From Pseudomonas triclosanedens (GTDB lineage Bacteria; Pseudomonadota; Gammaproteobacteria; Pseudomonadales; Pseudomonadaceae): a stretch of 64,000 nucleotides of DNA. The DNA lies in contig NZ_CP113432.1 of assembly GCF_026686735.1 (NCBI RefSeq), positions 1,054,001 through 1,118,000 of the forward strand, read 5' to 3'. Shown piece by piece: positions 7,449 to 16,078 of this stretch; the stretch's first letter is position 1, and every line of letters begins with the position of its first letter. Position numbers and translations under genes: made by a program. The notes beneath the pieces are model-generated. The model saw nothing but the letters and a program-made list of their open reading frames with translations. It was not told where the DNA came from and ran no database searches.

Positions 7449-8321
7449 CTAGTGGAAACCGGCGAACTGCAGATAGGTCGCGGTTATTTGATCACCCCAG
7501 AGCAGCGCAATCCAGCCGGCGATGGCCAGATAGGGGCCAAAGGGGATCGGCGTACTGGTTTCCGCGTTGCGCAGTCGCAGGGTGATCACCCCCAGCACCG
7601 CACCCACCAGCGACGACAGCAGGATGGTCAGCGGCAGTACTTGCCAGCCGCCCCAGGCGCCGATCATGGCCAGCAACTTGAAGTCGCCGTAGCCCATGCC
7701 TTCCTTACCGGTGACCAGCTTGAACAGCCAGTACACCGACCACAGGCTCATGTAGCCGATCACTGCGCCCCACAGGGCATCGCCTAGGCTGGTGAACAGG
7801 CCGAAATGGTTGGCGATCAGCCCGACCCATAGCAGCGGCAGCACCAGCACATCGGGCAGCAATTGGTGATCGACATCGATCATGCTCATCGCCAGCAGCC
7901 CCCAGCCGAGCAGCAGCATCGCGCCGGCCTGCCAACCGAAACCGTAATGCCAGGCGATGAAGCCGGACAGCAGGGCGCAGGCAACTTCGATCAGTGGGTA
8001 ACGCTTGCTGATCGGTGCCTTGCAGGATGAGCACTTGCCGCGTAATGCCAGATAGCTGAGAACCGGAATGTTTTCCCAGGCGCGAATCTGGTGTCCGCAA
8101 TGCGGGCACTGGGAGTGCGGCAGGACCAGGTTGTAAGTGGTGCGAGGTCCAGGTTCAGGCAGGTCCAGCGCTTCACGGGCCTGTTGTTGCCACTCCAGCT
8201 TCAGCATCTGCGGCAGGCGATGGATGACCACGTTGAGGAAACTGCCCACCAGCAGACCGAGGAGGGCGGCGCATAAAACAAAGGCCAGCGGGGTGCTGGC
8301 CAGGAACTCTGTTACCGGCAT
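7449..8321 (-). CDS. pilD: Type IV prepilin peptidase / N-methyltransferase
   Basis: A 290-residue polytopic inner-membrane enzyme that cleaves prepilin leader peptides and N-methylates the new N-terminus. It has the cytoplasmic zinc domain with paired cysteines (CPHCGHQIRAWENIP...CSSCK, about residues 73-100). The catalytic aspartates of the aspartic protease are seen in IDVDHQLLPD and GYGDFKLL. Length is normal. It lies three bases after pilC, so pilB-pilC-pilD are one operon. It also serves type II secretion in pseudomonads (established knowledge). Confidence 0.96.
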   Translation of the reverse strand: MPVTEFLASTPLAFVLCAALLGLLVGSFLNVVIHRLPQMLKLEWQQQAREALDLPEPGPRTTYNLVLPHSQCPHCGHQIRAWENIPVLSYLALRGKCSSCKAPISKRYPLIEVACALLSGFIAWHYGFGWQAGAMLLLGWGLLAMSMIDVDHQLLPDVLVLPLLWVGLIANHFGLFTSLGDALWGAVIGYMSLWSVYWLFKLVTGKEGMGYGDFKLLAMIGAWGGWQVLPLTILLSSLVGAVLGVITLRLRNAETSTPIPFGPYLAIAGWIALLWGDQITATYLQFAGFH

Positions 8322-8324
8322 GGT

Positions 8325-9542
8325 TTATACGACGTTGCCCAGTTGGAAGATCGGCAGGTACATGGCGATGATCAGGCCGCCGACCAGCACACCGAGGATG
8401 GCCATGATCATGGGCTCCATCAGGGTGGTCAGGTTATCCACGGCGTTATCGACTTCTTCTTCGTAGTAGCTGGCTACCTTGCCCAGCATCGAGTCCAGCG
8501 AGCCGGACTCTTCACCGATAGCCGCCATCTGAATGGCCATGCTCGGGAAGACGCCAGTGGTGCGCATGGAGAAGTTCAGTTGTGTACCGGAGGAAACGTC
8601 CTGCTTGATACGCTGGACGGCATTGCGGAAGACCACGTTGCCAGTGGCGCCGGCCACGGAATCCAGTGCTTCCACCAGTGGTACGCCGGCGGCGAACGTC
8701 GTGGAAAGCGTGCGCGCATAACGAGCGATGGCGGACTTGTAGAGAATCTGGCCGACGATGGGCAGCTTCAGGATCGAGCGGTCGACTGCGTCGCGGAACT
8801 TCTCGGAGCGCTTGTGAAATTCCTTGAATCCAAAGACGAACGCCACAAGGCCGATCAGCACGATGTACCACCACTCCTGCAATGCCTCGGAGAGGTGAAT
8901 GACCATCATGGTGAAGGCGGGAAGTTCGGCGCCGAAGTTGGAGAATACCGACTGGAACTGGGGAACCACTTTGATCAGCAGGATGGCCGAAACGATCACG
9001 GCGACGATGATCACCGCAATGGGGTAGGTCATCGCCTTCTTGATCTTCGCCTTCAGCGACTCGGTCTTTTCCTTGTAGGTCGCTACCCGGTCGAGCAGCG
9101 TTTCCAGTGCACCGGACTGTTCGCCCGCGTCCACCAGGTTGCAATACAGGTCGTCGAAATACTGGGGCTTCTTGCGCAGCGAGTTCGCCAGACTGTTACC
9201 GGCGGCTACCTCGTTCTTGACCTCTTCGACCAGCTTGCGCATGTTCGGGTTGTCGAAGCCCTCGCCAATGATGTCGAACGACTGCAGCAACGGTACGCCG
9301 GAGGCCATCATAGTGGACATCTGCCGGGTGAACAGGGCGATGTCCATCGGCTTGATCTTCTTGCCCGCGCTGAAGAGGGACACCCCCTTCTTGCGTACCT
9401 TGGTCGGATTGATGCCCTGCTTGCGAAGCTGGGCCTTGACCAGCATCTGGTTGGTGCCGGAAAGCTCCCCTTTGATCTTCCCGCCCTTTCTATCGGTGCC
9501 TTCCCACAGGAAAACACTCGTTTTTAATGCTTTTTCCGCCAT
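8325..9542 (-). CDS. pilC: Type IV pilus inner-membrane platform protein
   Basis: A 405-residue T2SSF-domain protein that organises the pilus assembly motor. Two homologous cytoplasmic domains (about residues 70-195 and 275-395) are separated and ended by hydrophobic helices near 170-195, 215-240 and 375-400. The motifs LFTRQMSTMMASGVPLLQ and GEQSGALETLLDRVA, the latter echoed later by GEESGSLDSMLGKVA, are characteristic. It sits between pilB and pilD with three-base gaps. Confidence 0.96.
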   Translation of the reverse strand: MAEKALKTSVFLWEGTDRKGGKIKGELSGTNQMLVKAQLRKQGINPTKVRKKGVSLFSAGKKIKPMDIALFTRQMSTMMASGVPLLQSFDIIGEGFDNPNMRKLVEEVKNEVAAGNSLANSLRKKPQYFDDLYCNLVDAGEQSGALETLLDRVATYKEKTESLKAKIKKAMTYPIAVIIVAVIVSAILLIKVVPQFQSVFSNFGAELPAFTMMVIHLSEALQEWWYIVLIGLVAFVFGFKEFHKRSEKFRDAVDRSILKLPIVGQILYKSAIARYARTLSTTFAAGVPLVEALDSVAGATGNVVFRNAVQRIKQDVSSGTQLNFSMRTTGVFPSMAIQMAAIGEESGSLDSMLGKVASYYEEEVDNAVDNLTTLMEPMIMAILGVLVGGLIIAMYLPIFQLGNVV

Positions 9543-9545
9543 GGA

Positions 9546-11249
9546 TTAATCCTTGGTCACGCGGTTGACTTCTTCGAGGCTGGTAATGCCTTGCATGGCT
9601 TTCATCAGGCCCGAAGTGCGCAGATCATTGAAGCCTTCTTTGCGGGCTTGTTCCGCGATCTGAATGGAGTTGCCTTCTTCCATGATAATTCGCTGCAGTG
9701 GGGGAGTGTTTTTAACCACTTCATAAATACCCACTCGACCTTTATAGCCGCCCTTGCAGTTTTCACATCCAACCGGCGCATAAAGCTTGAATGTGCCGAT
9801 AGCGCTTTCCGGGAAACCTTCATGCAGTAATGTTTCCCGTGGCACGTCGTGTTCTTTCTTGCAGTGCGGGCAGAGTTTGCGTGCCAGACGCTGGGCGATG
9901 ATGAGGTTGACCGAAGTGGCCAGGTTGAACGCGGCGACACCCATGTTCAGCAGGCGCGTGAGCGTTTCCGCGGCGCTGTTGGTGTGCAGCGTGGACATCA
10001 CCATGTGCCCTGTCTGCGCTGCTTTGATCGCGATTTCGGCGGTCTCCAGGTCACGGATCTCACCGACCATGATGACGTCCGGGTCCTGGCGCAGGAACGC
10101 ACGCAGCGCCTGGGAGAAGTCCATGCCCTGACGCGGATTGACGTTCACCTGGTTGATGCCCTCGAGGTTGATCTCGACGGGGTCTTCGGCAGTGGAAATG
10201 TTGATGTCGGGGGTGTTGAGGATGTTGATGCCTGTGTAGAGCGAAACGGTCTTGCCCGAACCGGTCGGGCCGGTCACCAGGATCATGCCTTGCGGCTGTT
10301 TCAGCGCTTCGAGGTAGAGCTGCTTCTGGCTCTCTTCATAACCCAGCGCATCGATCCCCATTTGTGCGCTGGAGGAGTCGAGGATCCGCATCACGATCTT
10401 CTCGCCCCACAACGTGGGCATGGTATTGACGCGGAAGTCGATGGATTTGCTCTTCGAGACGCGCATCTTGATCCGGCCATCCTGGGGCTTGCGGCGCTCG
10501 GAGATGTCGAGGCCCGCCATGACCTTCAGGCGCGCGGAGATTCGGCTGGCCAACTGGATCGGCGGCTTGGCGACCTCGTGCAGCATGCCGTCGGTACGGA
10601 AGCGCACACGGTAGATCTTCTCGTAGGGTTCGAAGTGGAGGTCGGAAGAGCCGCCCTTGATTGCATCGAGCAGCATCTTGTTGACGAAGCGCACCACCGG
10701 AGCGTCATCGGCGCTATCGCCGCCGACATCCTCCTTGGGCTCGGCGTCGCCGCTTTCGATGTCCAGGCCGTCCAGATCGACGTCGCCTAGATCGTCGAGT
10801 CCGCCCGAAGCACTTTCAAAGACCTTCTCGATGGCATCGCCGAGCTTGTCATCTTCGACCAGGATCGCTTCGGTGGTCAGCCCCGTACTGAACTGAACGT
10901 CGGTGATGGCCTGGTGGTTGGTCGGGTCGGACAGGCCGACGAACAACTTGTTGCCCCGGCGCCACAGCGGCAGGACCCGGTGCTGGCGAATCAGCTTTTC
11001 GCTGACCAGCTCCTTGGGGATGCTTTCCCGGTCCAGACTGCTCAGGTCGCAGAAGGCAACGCCGAACTGTTCGGCTGCAAGCTCTGTCAGCGGCCGGCTC
11101 TTCACCAGTTTGTTCTGGACCAGGTAGGTCACCAGCGACAGCTTGTTGCGTTGGGCCTGCAATTGGGCCTGTTGCGCACTCTTTTCATCGAGCAGTTGCG
11201 ATTGCACCAACTGGCGGGCAAGGCCGGACAGGACGACTTGATCGTTCAT
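9546..11249 (-). CDS. pilB: Type IV pilus extension ATPase
   Basis: A 567-residue hexameric ATPase that powers pilus extension. The N-terminal MshEN/T2SSE-N domain is at residues ~1-150. The Walker [15 protein letters not shown] is near residue 326, and the Asp and His boxes ([26 protein letters not shown]) follow. A tetracysteine zinc motif (CPHCKKEH ... [11 protein letters not shown]) is near residues 460-505. All key residues are present. It is transcribed away from pilA, and the 227-bp region between them holds the pilA promoter. Confidence 0.96.
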   Translation of the reverse strand: MNDQVVLSGLARQLVQSQLLDEKSAQQAQLQAQRNKLSLVTYLVQNKLVKSRPLTELAAEQFGVAFCDLSSLDRESIPKELVSEKLIRQHRVLPLWRRGNKLFVGLSDPTNHQAITDVQFSTGLTTEAILVEDDKLGDAIEKVFESASGGLDDLGDVDLDGLDIESGDAEPKEDVGGDSADDAPVVRFVNKMLLDAIKGGSSDLHFEPYEKIYRVRFRTDGMLHEVAKPPIQLASRISARLKVMAGLDISERRKPQDGRIKMRVSKSKSIDFRVNTMPTLWGEKIVMRILDSSSAQMGIDALGYEESQKQLYLEALKQPQGMILVTGPTGSGKTVSLYTGINILNTPDINISTAEDPVEINLEGINQVNVNPRQGMDFSQALRAFLRQDPDVIMVGEIRDLETAEIAIKAAQTGHMVMSTLHTNSAAETLTRLLNMGVAAFNLATSVNLIIAQRLARKLCPHCKKEHDVPRETLLHEGFPESAIGTFKLYAPVGCENCKGGYKGRVGIYEVVKNTPPLQRIIMEEGNSIQIAEQARKEGFNDLRTSGLMKAMQGITSLEEVNRVTKD

Positions 11250-11411
11250 CGGAGATAAGCCAGGAAAGTAATTCTGTGCCTTATATCCTAGTTGGCCGTA
11301 GGAGCCAAATCAGCACCGGAGCGCTGCCCAAAAGTGTCACTTCCTGCGGAATTTTCATCTTTATCTTGTGGGAAGTTTCCGTAAAGCCCGCAGAATCGAG
11401 CGTAAGAAGAT

Positions 11412-11427
11412 TGGCATGGATGATGCT
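11412..11427 (+). promoter_or_regulatory. Sigma-54 promoter of pilA
   Basis: TGGCATGGATGATGCT matches the sigma-54 consensus TGGCAC-N5-TTGCW, with GG at 11413-11414 and GC at 11425-11426 at the exact -24/-12 spacing. It lies about 50 bases before the pilA ATG. In P. aeruginosa pilA is driven by RpoN with PilR, which fits. I could not define PilR sites with certainty. Confidence 0.85.
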
Positions 11428-11476
11428 TTCCTACTCTTCAGGTCCTAAGACCTTTTCTATAAACCTGGAGAGAAAT

Positions 11477-11953
11477 ATGAAAGCTCAAAAAGGCTTTACT
11501 CTTATCGAACTGATGATCGTGGTTGCGATCATCGGTATTCTGGCCGCCATCGCTATCCCGCAATACCAGAACTACGTTGCCCGTTCCCAGGTTGCCCGTG
11601 TGGTTTCTGAAGCTGGCTCCCTGAAAACTGCTGTTGAAACCTGCACCCTGGAGTCCAAGACCACCGTTGGTACTGGCTCTGGCGAGTGTGATCCTACTGC
11701 CACCGGTTCCAACCTGATTACCGGTGCGTCGCAGGTCAACGCGCAACTGGCCGCCGGTACTGGCGTTCCGTTCGTGACCGTTGGTACTGCTGCTGCTGAC
11801 GCTACTATCGTTGCAAATTTCGGCGGCAATGCTTCCCCGGTCCTCACCGGCACGAACGTTACCTGGACTCGTAACCGTCAGACTGGAACTTGGGTCTGCA
11901 CCACCACTGCTCCGGCCAATCTGCGTCCGAGCGGTTGCTCTGCTTCGTCCTGA
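11477..11953 (+). CDS. pilA: Type IVa major pilin (prepilin)
   Basis: A 158-residue prepilin. A six-residue leader MKAQKG is cut before Phe7, and the conserved Glu (E5 of the mature pilin) is in [27 protein letters not shown]. The globular part has four cysteines: TCTLE, GECDP, WVCTT and SGCSASS. The last two would form the C-terminal disulfide loop. The protein ends in Ser-Ala-Ser-Ser, so it carries C-terminal serines like the pilins glycosylated by TfpO. I use ATG 11477, preceded by GGAGAG; the longer open frame has no sense as a pilin. A terminator follows, then an accessory cassette on the same strand. Confidence 0.96.
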   Translation: MKAQKGFTLIELMIVVAIIGILAAIAIPQYQNYVARSQVARVVSEAGSLKTAVETCTLESKTTVGTGSGECDPTATGSNLITGASQVNAQLAAGTGVPFVTVGTAAADATIVANFGGNASPVLTGTNVTWTRNRQTGTWVCTTTAPANLRPSGCSASS

Positions 11954-11970
11954 TAACTCGGGATATGGAC

Positions 11971-11996
11971 AAAAAGGCCGATTCGTCGGCCTTTTT
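11971..11996 (+). terminator. Terminator after pilA
   Basis: AAAAAGGCCGATTCGTCGGCCTTTTT has a stem GGCCGA/TCGGCC followed by T5. It begins 17 bases after the pilA stop. Partial read-through would feed the cassette downstream, which shows no obvious promoter of its own. Confidence 0.88.
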
Positions 11997-12030
11997 GTTT
12001 GTCCGGCCCCATTGAAATTGCTGCGGTACG

Positions 12031-13758
12031 ATGATGGTTGCCAAGCGAATTGATCTCGCTGCTGTTGCGCTACTGGTGTTGCTGGTAATCCTCCCAAACC
12101 TGGTCTGGTGGTACCGGGCAGGCTGGGTTGAGGCAGGACAAGCCGGTCTGCTCCCGGCGATCCTTATAGTCTTCTTCCTGCTGGCGCTGGTCCCTCGCTT
12201 CTGGGTGGCTGCCTGCGTATTGCTGCCATTCCTCATCCTGTCGCCACTGGAGTCGCTGTACATCGGCGCGTACGGACGCCCGAGCACCCAGCATGTGGCG
12301 GCGATTCTTGCCGAGACCTCTTACTCCGAGGTGGCCAATTTCCTTTCGGGCAAGCTGTTGTCCGTGCTGCTCGGGCTCTGCGTAAGCATGGCTGCGTCGA
12401 TCCTCGTCATCCGCCGGCTTTATCTCAGCAAGCTTTGCTTCCCGCTGCGTATCCGTGCGCTGATATTGGTGGGAGGGGCTTCTGCGTTCGTCATGGTAGG
12501 CGGAGCGGAGGCCTGGTACGGCCAGTTCGATATTGCCCGAGCCAATGTCATGGGGAGCGGGGATACGTTTCTCGAACGGCGCAGTTCCCCCGCCGCAGAA
12601 GTATTCCAGGACTCCTACCCGATTGGCGTGCCGCTGAGGCTGCGCAAGTTCTTTGCCGAACGCCAGATCATGCGTGACCTGGAAGCCAAGCTGGCCTCCT
12701 TCCATTTCGGCGCCGCACAACAGCCATCTCGCCAGGCGCGAGAGGTCTATGTGCTGGTGATCGGCGAGACCGGCCGCCCCGATCGCTGGGAGCTGAATGG
12801 CTACTCCCGACCAACCAATCCCGAGTTGCGCGGCGAGCCCGATGTAGTCAGTTTCCGCAACATGACGACCCCCTGGGCCTGGACTTCGATGTCCGTGCCC
12901 GCGATCCTGACGCGCAAGCCCGCTGGTGATGGGCGCTTCTTCTTCCCGGAAAAGTCCCTCATTACCGCTTTCCGCGAAGCGGGGTTCCGCACCTACTGGC
13001 TGTCCACCCAGAGCCCGCTGGGCGAGCATGACAGTTCCATCGCGCTGCACGCCCATGAGGCGGATGTCGTGCGCTTCCTCAATCCGGCCGACTACAAGGC
13101 ATCGGGGTTGCACGATGGCGTATTGCTGTCCGCCATGTCGGATGTGCTGGCCAGGAACGAGCCCAAGCAGTTGATCGTGCTGCATACGCTGGGCGGGCAT
13201 TTCAACTATGCCGATCGCTACCCGCGCGAGTTCGAGCGATTCACTCCCGCGATGGGGAGTGGAATTGCGGTCAACTTCAGCCGCAAGGACAAGTTGGTCA
13301 TGAATAACGCCTACGACAACTCGGTGCTCTATACCGACCATGTTCTGGCCGGCGCGATCAAGCAGTTGCAGCAGGCCGATCTGATGGCGAGCCTGCTGTA
13401 CATCGCGGACCACGGTGAAGTGTTGTACGACGGGGACTGTTCCGAGAATGGCCACGGCTACAACACGGTCTTCGACTTCAGAACCGCATCGATCTGGTGG
13501 GCGTCGCCGAAGTACAAGGAAGCATTTCCCGATTTCCTGAATGCCGCCCGTTCACGTCGGGATGCTCCGCTGGCTACTTACAATGTCTTCTATTCAATGC
13601 TGGACCTGGCCGGTATCCGGATTCCGGATTTCGATTCCAGCAAAAGCCTGTTCAATTCCCAATGGCGCGCTTACCCACGGCCTACCCAGGCGGGGGTCGA
13701 TTTTGACGATTCAATCGAGGACGGTGCATGTCGGACGTTAAAGCCAAGGCCCCGGTAG
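12031..13758 (+). CDS. Phosphoethanolamine-transferase-like (EptA/sulfatase family) membrane protein linked to pilA
   Basis: A 575-residue protein with four or five transmembrane helices in residues ~8-160, then a periplasmic alkaline-phosphatase-fold domain. The nucleophile motif GETGRPDRWELNGYSRPTNP starts at residue 245, giving T247 as the acceptor Thr. YDNSVLYTD (about 428-436), ADHGE with D460 and H461, and a later H475 complete the metal site of EptA-type transferases. Known members move phosphoethanolamine from phosphatidylethanolamine to lipid A, or, as PptA in Neisseria, to pilin. Its position 77 bases after pilA, where P. aeruginosa keeps pilin-modifying genes, suggests pilin as target; this is inference. 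The start could be ATG 12031 or 12034. Its end overlaps the next gene by 31 bases. Confidence 0.82.
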   Translation: MMVAKRIDLAAVALLVLLVILPNLVWWYRAGWVEAGQAGLLPAILIVFFLLALVPRFWVAACVLLPFLILSPLESLYIGAYGRPSTQHVAAILAETSYSEVANFLSGKLLSVLLGLCVSMAASILVIRRLYLSKLCFPLRIRALILVGGASAFVMVGGAEAWYGQFDIARANVMGSGDTFLERRSSPAAEVFQDSYPIGVPLRLRKFFAERQIMRDLEAKLASFHFGAAQQPSRQAREVYVLVIGETGRPDRWELNGYSRPTNPELRGEPDVVSFRNMTTPWAWTSMSVPAILTRKPAGDGRFFFPEKSLITAFREAGFRTYWLSTQSPLGEHDSSIALHAHEADVVRFLNPADYKASGLHDGVLLSAMSDVLARNEPKQLIVLHTLGGHFNYADRYPREFERFTPAMGSGIAVNFSRKDKLVMNNAYDNSVLYTDHVLAGAIKQLQQADLMASLLYIADHGEVLYDGDCSENGHGYNTVFDFRTASIWWASPKYKEAFPDFLNAARSRRDAPLATYNVFYSMLDLAGIRIPDFDSSKSLFNSQWRAYPRPTQAGVDFDDSIEDGACRTLKPRPR

Positions 13759-14339
13759 ATTTCCTGAGTCTGCTGTTTCTGTTATCCGGTCTTTCGGCAC
13801 TGATTTACCAGGTGGCCTGGCAGCGCATCCTGTTCGCGGTCTTTGGCGCCGATATCCAGTCCGTCACCATCGTCGTGTCGGCCTTCATGCTGGGGCTGGG
13901 CACTGGCGCGCTGGCGGGTGGTGTGTTGGCCGACAGGTTTCCGCGCAAGGCCCTTCTGCTGTTCGCCCTGTGCGAGCTGGGTATCGGTGGCTACGGTCTG
14001 CTGAGCTCGGCGTTGATGCACGGTGCCGGCGATCTTTTCGCTGTGCAGGGGCTGGGGGTGATCGCCACGGTCAACTTCCTGCTGGTGCTGATCCCCGCGA
14101 CGCTCATGGGCGGCACGCTGCCGATCCTGGTGCGCCATGTTGCCAAGCTGTGGGGCAATGTTGGCGAGGCTACCGGGCAGATGTATTCCGCCAATACTTT
14201 CGGCGCTGCGCTGGGGGCTGTGCTGTGCGGTTTTGTGCTGCTGAACTATCTGACACTCAGCCAGGTGATCCTGCTGGCTGGTGCGGTCAACTTCGCGGTG
14301 GCGATCGTGTCGATGGTGTTCCTTAGGAGTGACAAGTGA
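13728..14339 (+). CDS. Membrane half of an MFS-like/spermidine-synthase-like protein
   Basis: A 203-residue membrane protein with about six helices. FLLSGLSALIYQVAWQRILF (residues 16-35) is the signature start of the membrane part of large fused spermidine-synthase-like proteins. The conserved helix GLGTGALAGGVLADRFPR and the ANTFGAALGAVLCGF pattern follow. In most genomes this half is joined to a second membrane half and a synthase domain in one protein; here it ends at 14339 and the next gene continues. The ATG has GAGGAC upstream, inside the end of the transferase gene. The stop overlaps the next start (GTGA), so the pair should be made together. Substrate is unknown. Confidence 0.72.
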   Translation: MSDVKAKAPVDFLSLLFLLSGLSALIYQVAWQRILFAVFGADIQSVTIVVSAFMLGLGTGALAGGVLADRFPRKALLLFALCELGIGGYGLLSSALMHGAGDLFAVQGLGVIATVNFLLVLIPATLMGGTLPILVRHVAKLWGNVGEATGQMYSANTFGAALGAVLCGFVLLNYLTLSQVILLAGAVNFAVAIVSMVFLRSDK

Positions 14340-15847
14340 AAGCGACTGCATGGATGCTGGCGTTCGCGGCAGGCTTCATGAGCCTGAGTGTCGAGATTCT
14401 GTGGGTCCGCCTGATCGGTTTCGCCCACTTTGGGGTTCCGCAGGCATTTGCGTTCGTTCTTGTGGTGTTCCTGGCCGGCGTGGCGCTGGGTGCCGTGCTG
14501 GGCAAGCGCTTCTGTACGGGGCATGAGCGCGCGCTTGGCGCGGCGGGCGTGGCTCTGTTGCTGGCCGGTGCGATCGACATCGCCACGCCGTGGCTGATCG
14601 CCGCGAGCATCGCCGGCCCCTTCGCATTCCTCGCGAAGGTCGTGCTGATTCTGAGTTCCGCGGCGCTGAAGGCAGTGGCCTTCCCGATCGCGCACCACCT
14701 GGGGTCGAGCGATGCCGGGGGCAAGCTCGGTCGCTCGCTGTCGCGCGTCTACTTTTTCAACATCATCGGCTCGACCCTGGGGCCGATCGTGTTCGGCTTC
14801 TTCCTGCTCGATTTCATTTCCCTGCAGGCCGGCTTCACCGTGATCGGCCTGTTCTGTGTCGCTGTCGGGGCATTGCTGGTTGCGCGTCTGCGGGCGGCGT
14901 ATGTCTTCTATCCGTTGGCAGGGTTGGCGGTCGTCGCATCGTTCCTGGTCGATCACAAGTCCAGCCATCTGGTCAGAGTTATGGCCGGGGAGGGGGATGC
15001 CCTGAAGGTTCACTATGTGGTGGAAAACCGGCAGGGGATCATTCATACGACGGAAGGTGAGTCCGCAGCCGAGGGCGACGCTGTTTTCGGCGGCAATGTA
15101 TACGACGGCCGCACCAACGTAGACCTGCTGGTGAACAGTAACCGGATTGACCGCGCCTATCTGCTGACCTCGCTGACCCAGGCGCCGAAGAACATCCTGG
15201 TCCTGGGGCTGAGCACCGGGGCATGGACGCGAGTGGTCTCCGCCATTCCTGGTGTCGAGCGCATCGATGTGGTCGAAATCAACCCGGGCTACCTGGAGCT
15301 GATCAAGCGCTACCCGAGCGTCAGCCCGCTGCTCGACGACAAGCGCGTATCCATCCACATCGACGATGGGCGTCGCTGGCTCAAGCGGAACCCAGGGGCT
15401 CGTTACGACCTGGTGGTGATGAACACATCCTTCCACTGGCGCGCGAACAGCACGAACCTGCTGTCCCGGAACTTCTTGCAGGAGCTCAAGGGGCACATGA
15501 CGCCCCAGGCGATCCTGGCCTTCAACTCCACGCGTTCTCCCGATGTGCTGGAAACTGCGGCCAATGTCTTCCCGCACGCTTACCGCTGGATGAACTTTAT
15601 CTACTGTGCCGACTTTGACTTCCGTGAGCCGGGCGCCGATGTGCAGCGGCAGAGGCTGGCGCAACTGAGCCTGGAGGGTCGTCCGCTGCTGGACTTCAGC
15701 CGTGAGCGCGACAGGCAGGCACTGGCGGCGATGAGGGCTCAGCAATTCGAAACGGTGGATCAGGTGGCGGCCAAGACTGGCCGGCCGCTGGAGATCATCA
15801 CCGACGACAACATGATCACCGAATACAAATATGGGATGGGGTTCTAG
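14336..15847 (+). CDS. Membrane protein with spermidine-synthase-like Rossmann domain, atypical active site
   Basis: A 503-residue protein starting at GTG 14336. Residues ~5-205 hold six or so helices, including GFMSLSVEILWVRLIGFA. Residues ~225-480 form a spermidine-synthase/methyltransferase-like domain with the nucleotide loop LGLSTGAWT (290-298), acidic VEINP (E314) and DDGR (343-346). The region where spermidine synthases have the catalytic Asp (typically VDSTDP) reads MNTSFHWRANSTNLLS (362-377), so the usual active-site Asp is replaced. It is therefore probably not an ordinary aminopropyltransferase. Overlap with the preceding membrane half and linkage to pilA and a phosphoethanolamine-transferase-like gene point to a surface- or pilin-modifying role, which is inference. 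Confidence 0.72.
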   Translation: MKATAWMLAFAAGFMSLSVEILWVRLIGFAHFGVPQAFAFVLVVFLAGVALGAVLGKRFCTGHERALGAAGVALLLAGAIDIATPWLIAASIAGPFAFLAKVVLILSSAALKAVAFPIAHHLGSSDAGGKLGRSLSRVYFFNIIGSTLGPIVFGFFLLDFISLQAGFTVIGLFCVAVGALLVARLRAAYVFYPLAGLAVVASFLVDHKSSHLVRVMAGEGDALKVHYVVENRQGIIHTTEGESAAEGDAVFGGNVYDGRTNVDLLVNSNRIDRAYLLTSLTQAPKNILVLGLSTGAWTRVVSAIPGVERIDVVEINPGYLELIKRYPSVSPLLDDKRVSIHIDDGRRWLKRNPGARYDLVVMNTSFHWRANSTNLLSRNFLQELKGHMTPQAILAFNSTRSPDVLETAANVFPHAYRWMNFIYCADFDFREPGADVQRQRLAQLSLEGRPLLDFSRERDRQALAAMRAQQFETVDQVAAKTGRPLEIITDDNMITEYKYGMGF

Positions 15848-15952
15848 CCTGGTCCCGGCTCGGTTGAGTTCCTATAGTGGTTTTGATAGTTTACGCGGCG
15901 CTTCACAGCGTTACGGGCTGGCGGTATCGATCGTGGCGGCCCTGCAATCTCA

Positions 15953-16028
15953 GCCGGTGTAGCTCAGTCGGTAGAGCAGCTCATTCGTAATGAGAAGGTC
16001 GGGGGTTCGATTCCTCTTACCGGCACCA
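15953..16028 (+). tRNA. tRNA-Thr (CGT anticodon)
   Basis: 76 bases from GCCGGTGT to ACCGGCACCA, with a paired 7-bp acceptor stem and encoded CCA. The D arm is GCTCAGTCGGTAGAGC. The anticodon loop TTCGTAA gives CGT, and the T arm contains GGTTCGA. In P. aeruginosa a tRNA-Thr marks the right edge of the variable pilA region, as here. Confidence 0.97.
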
Positions 16029-16036
16029 TCTTCAAC

Positions 16037-16066
16037 AAGAAGCCCCGCTTTCGAGCGGGGCTTCTT
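16037..16066. terminator. Bidirectional terminator between tRNA-Thr and galE
   Basis: AAGAAGCCCCGCT and its inverse AGCGGGGCTTCTT form a long stem around a short loop, flanked by A and T bases. It can end both the tRNA transcript and leftward galE. Confidence 0.88.
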
Positions 16067-16078
16067 GTTTTCCGCGAG

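Noticed and set aside
13728..14339. An independent MFS drug exporter
   Set aside because: Only six helices are encoded, and the sequence starts like the membrane part of spermidine-synthase-like fusions and overlaps the second half.
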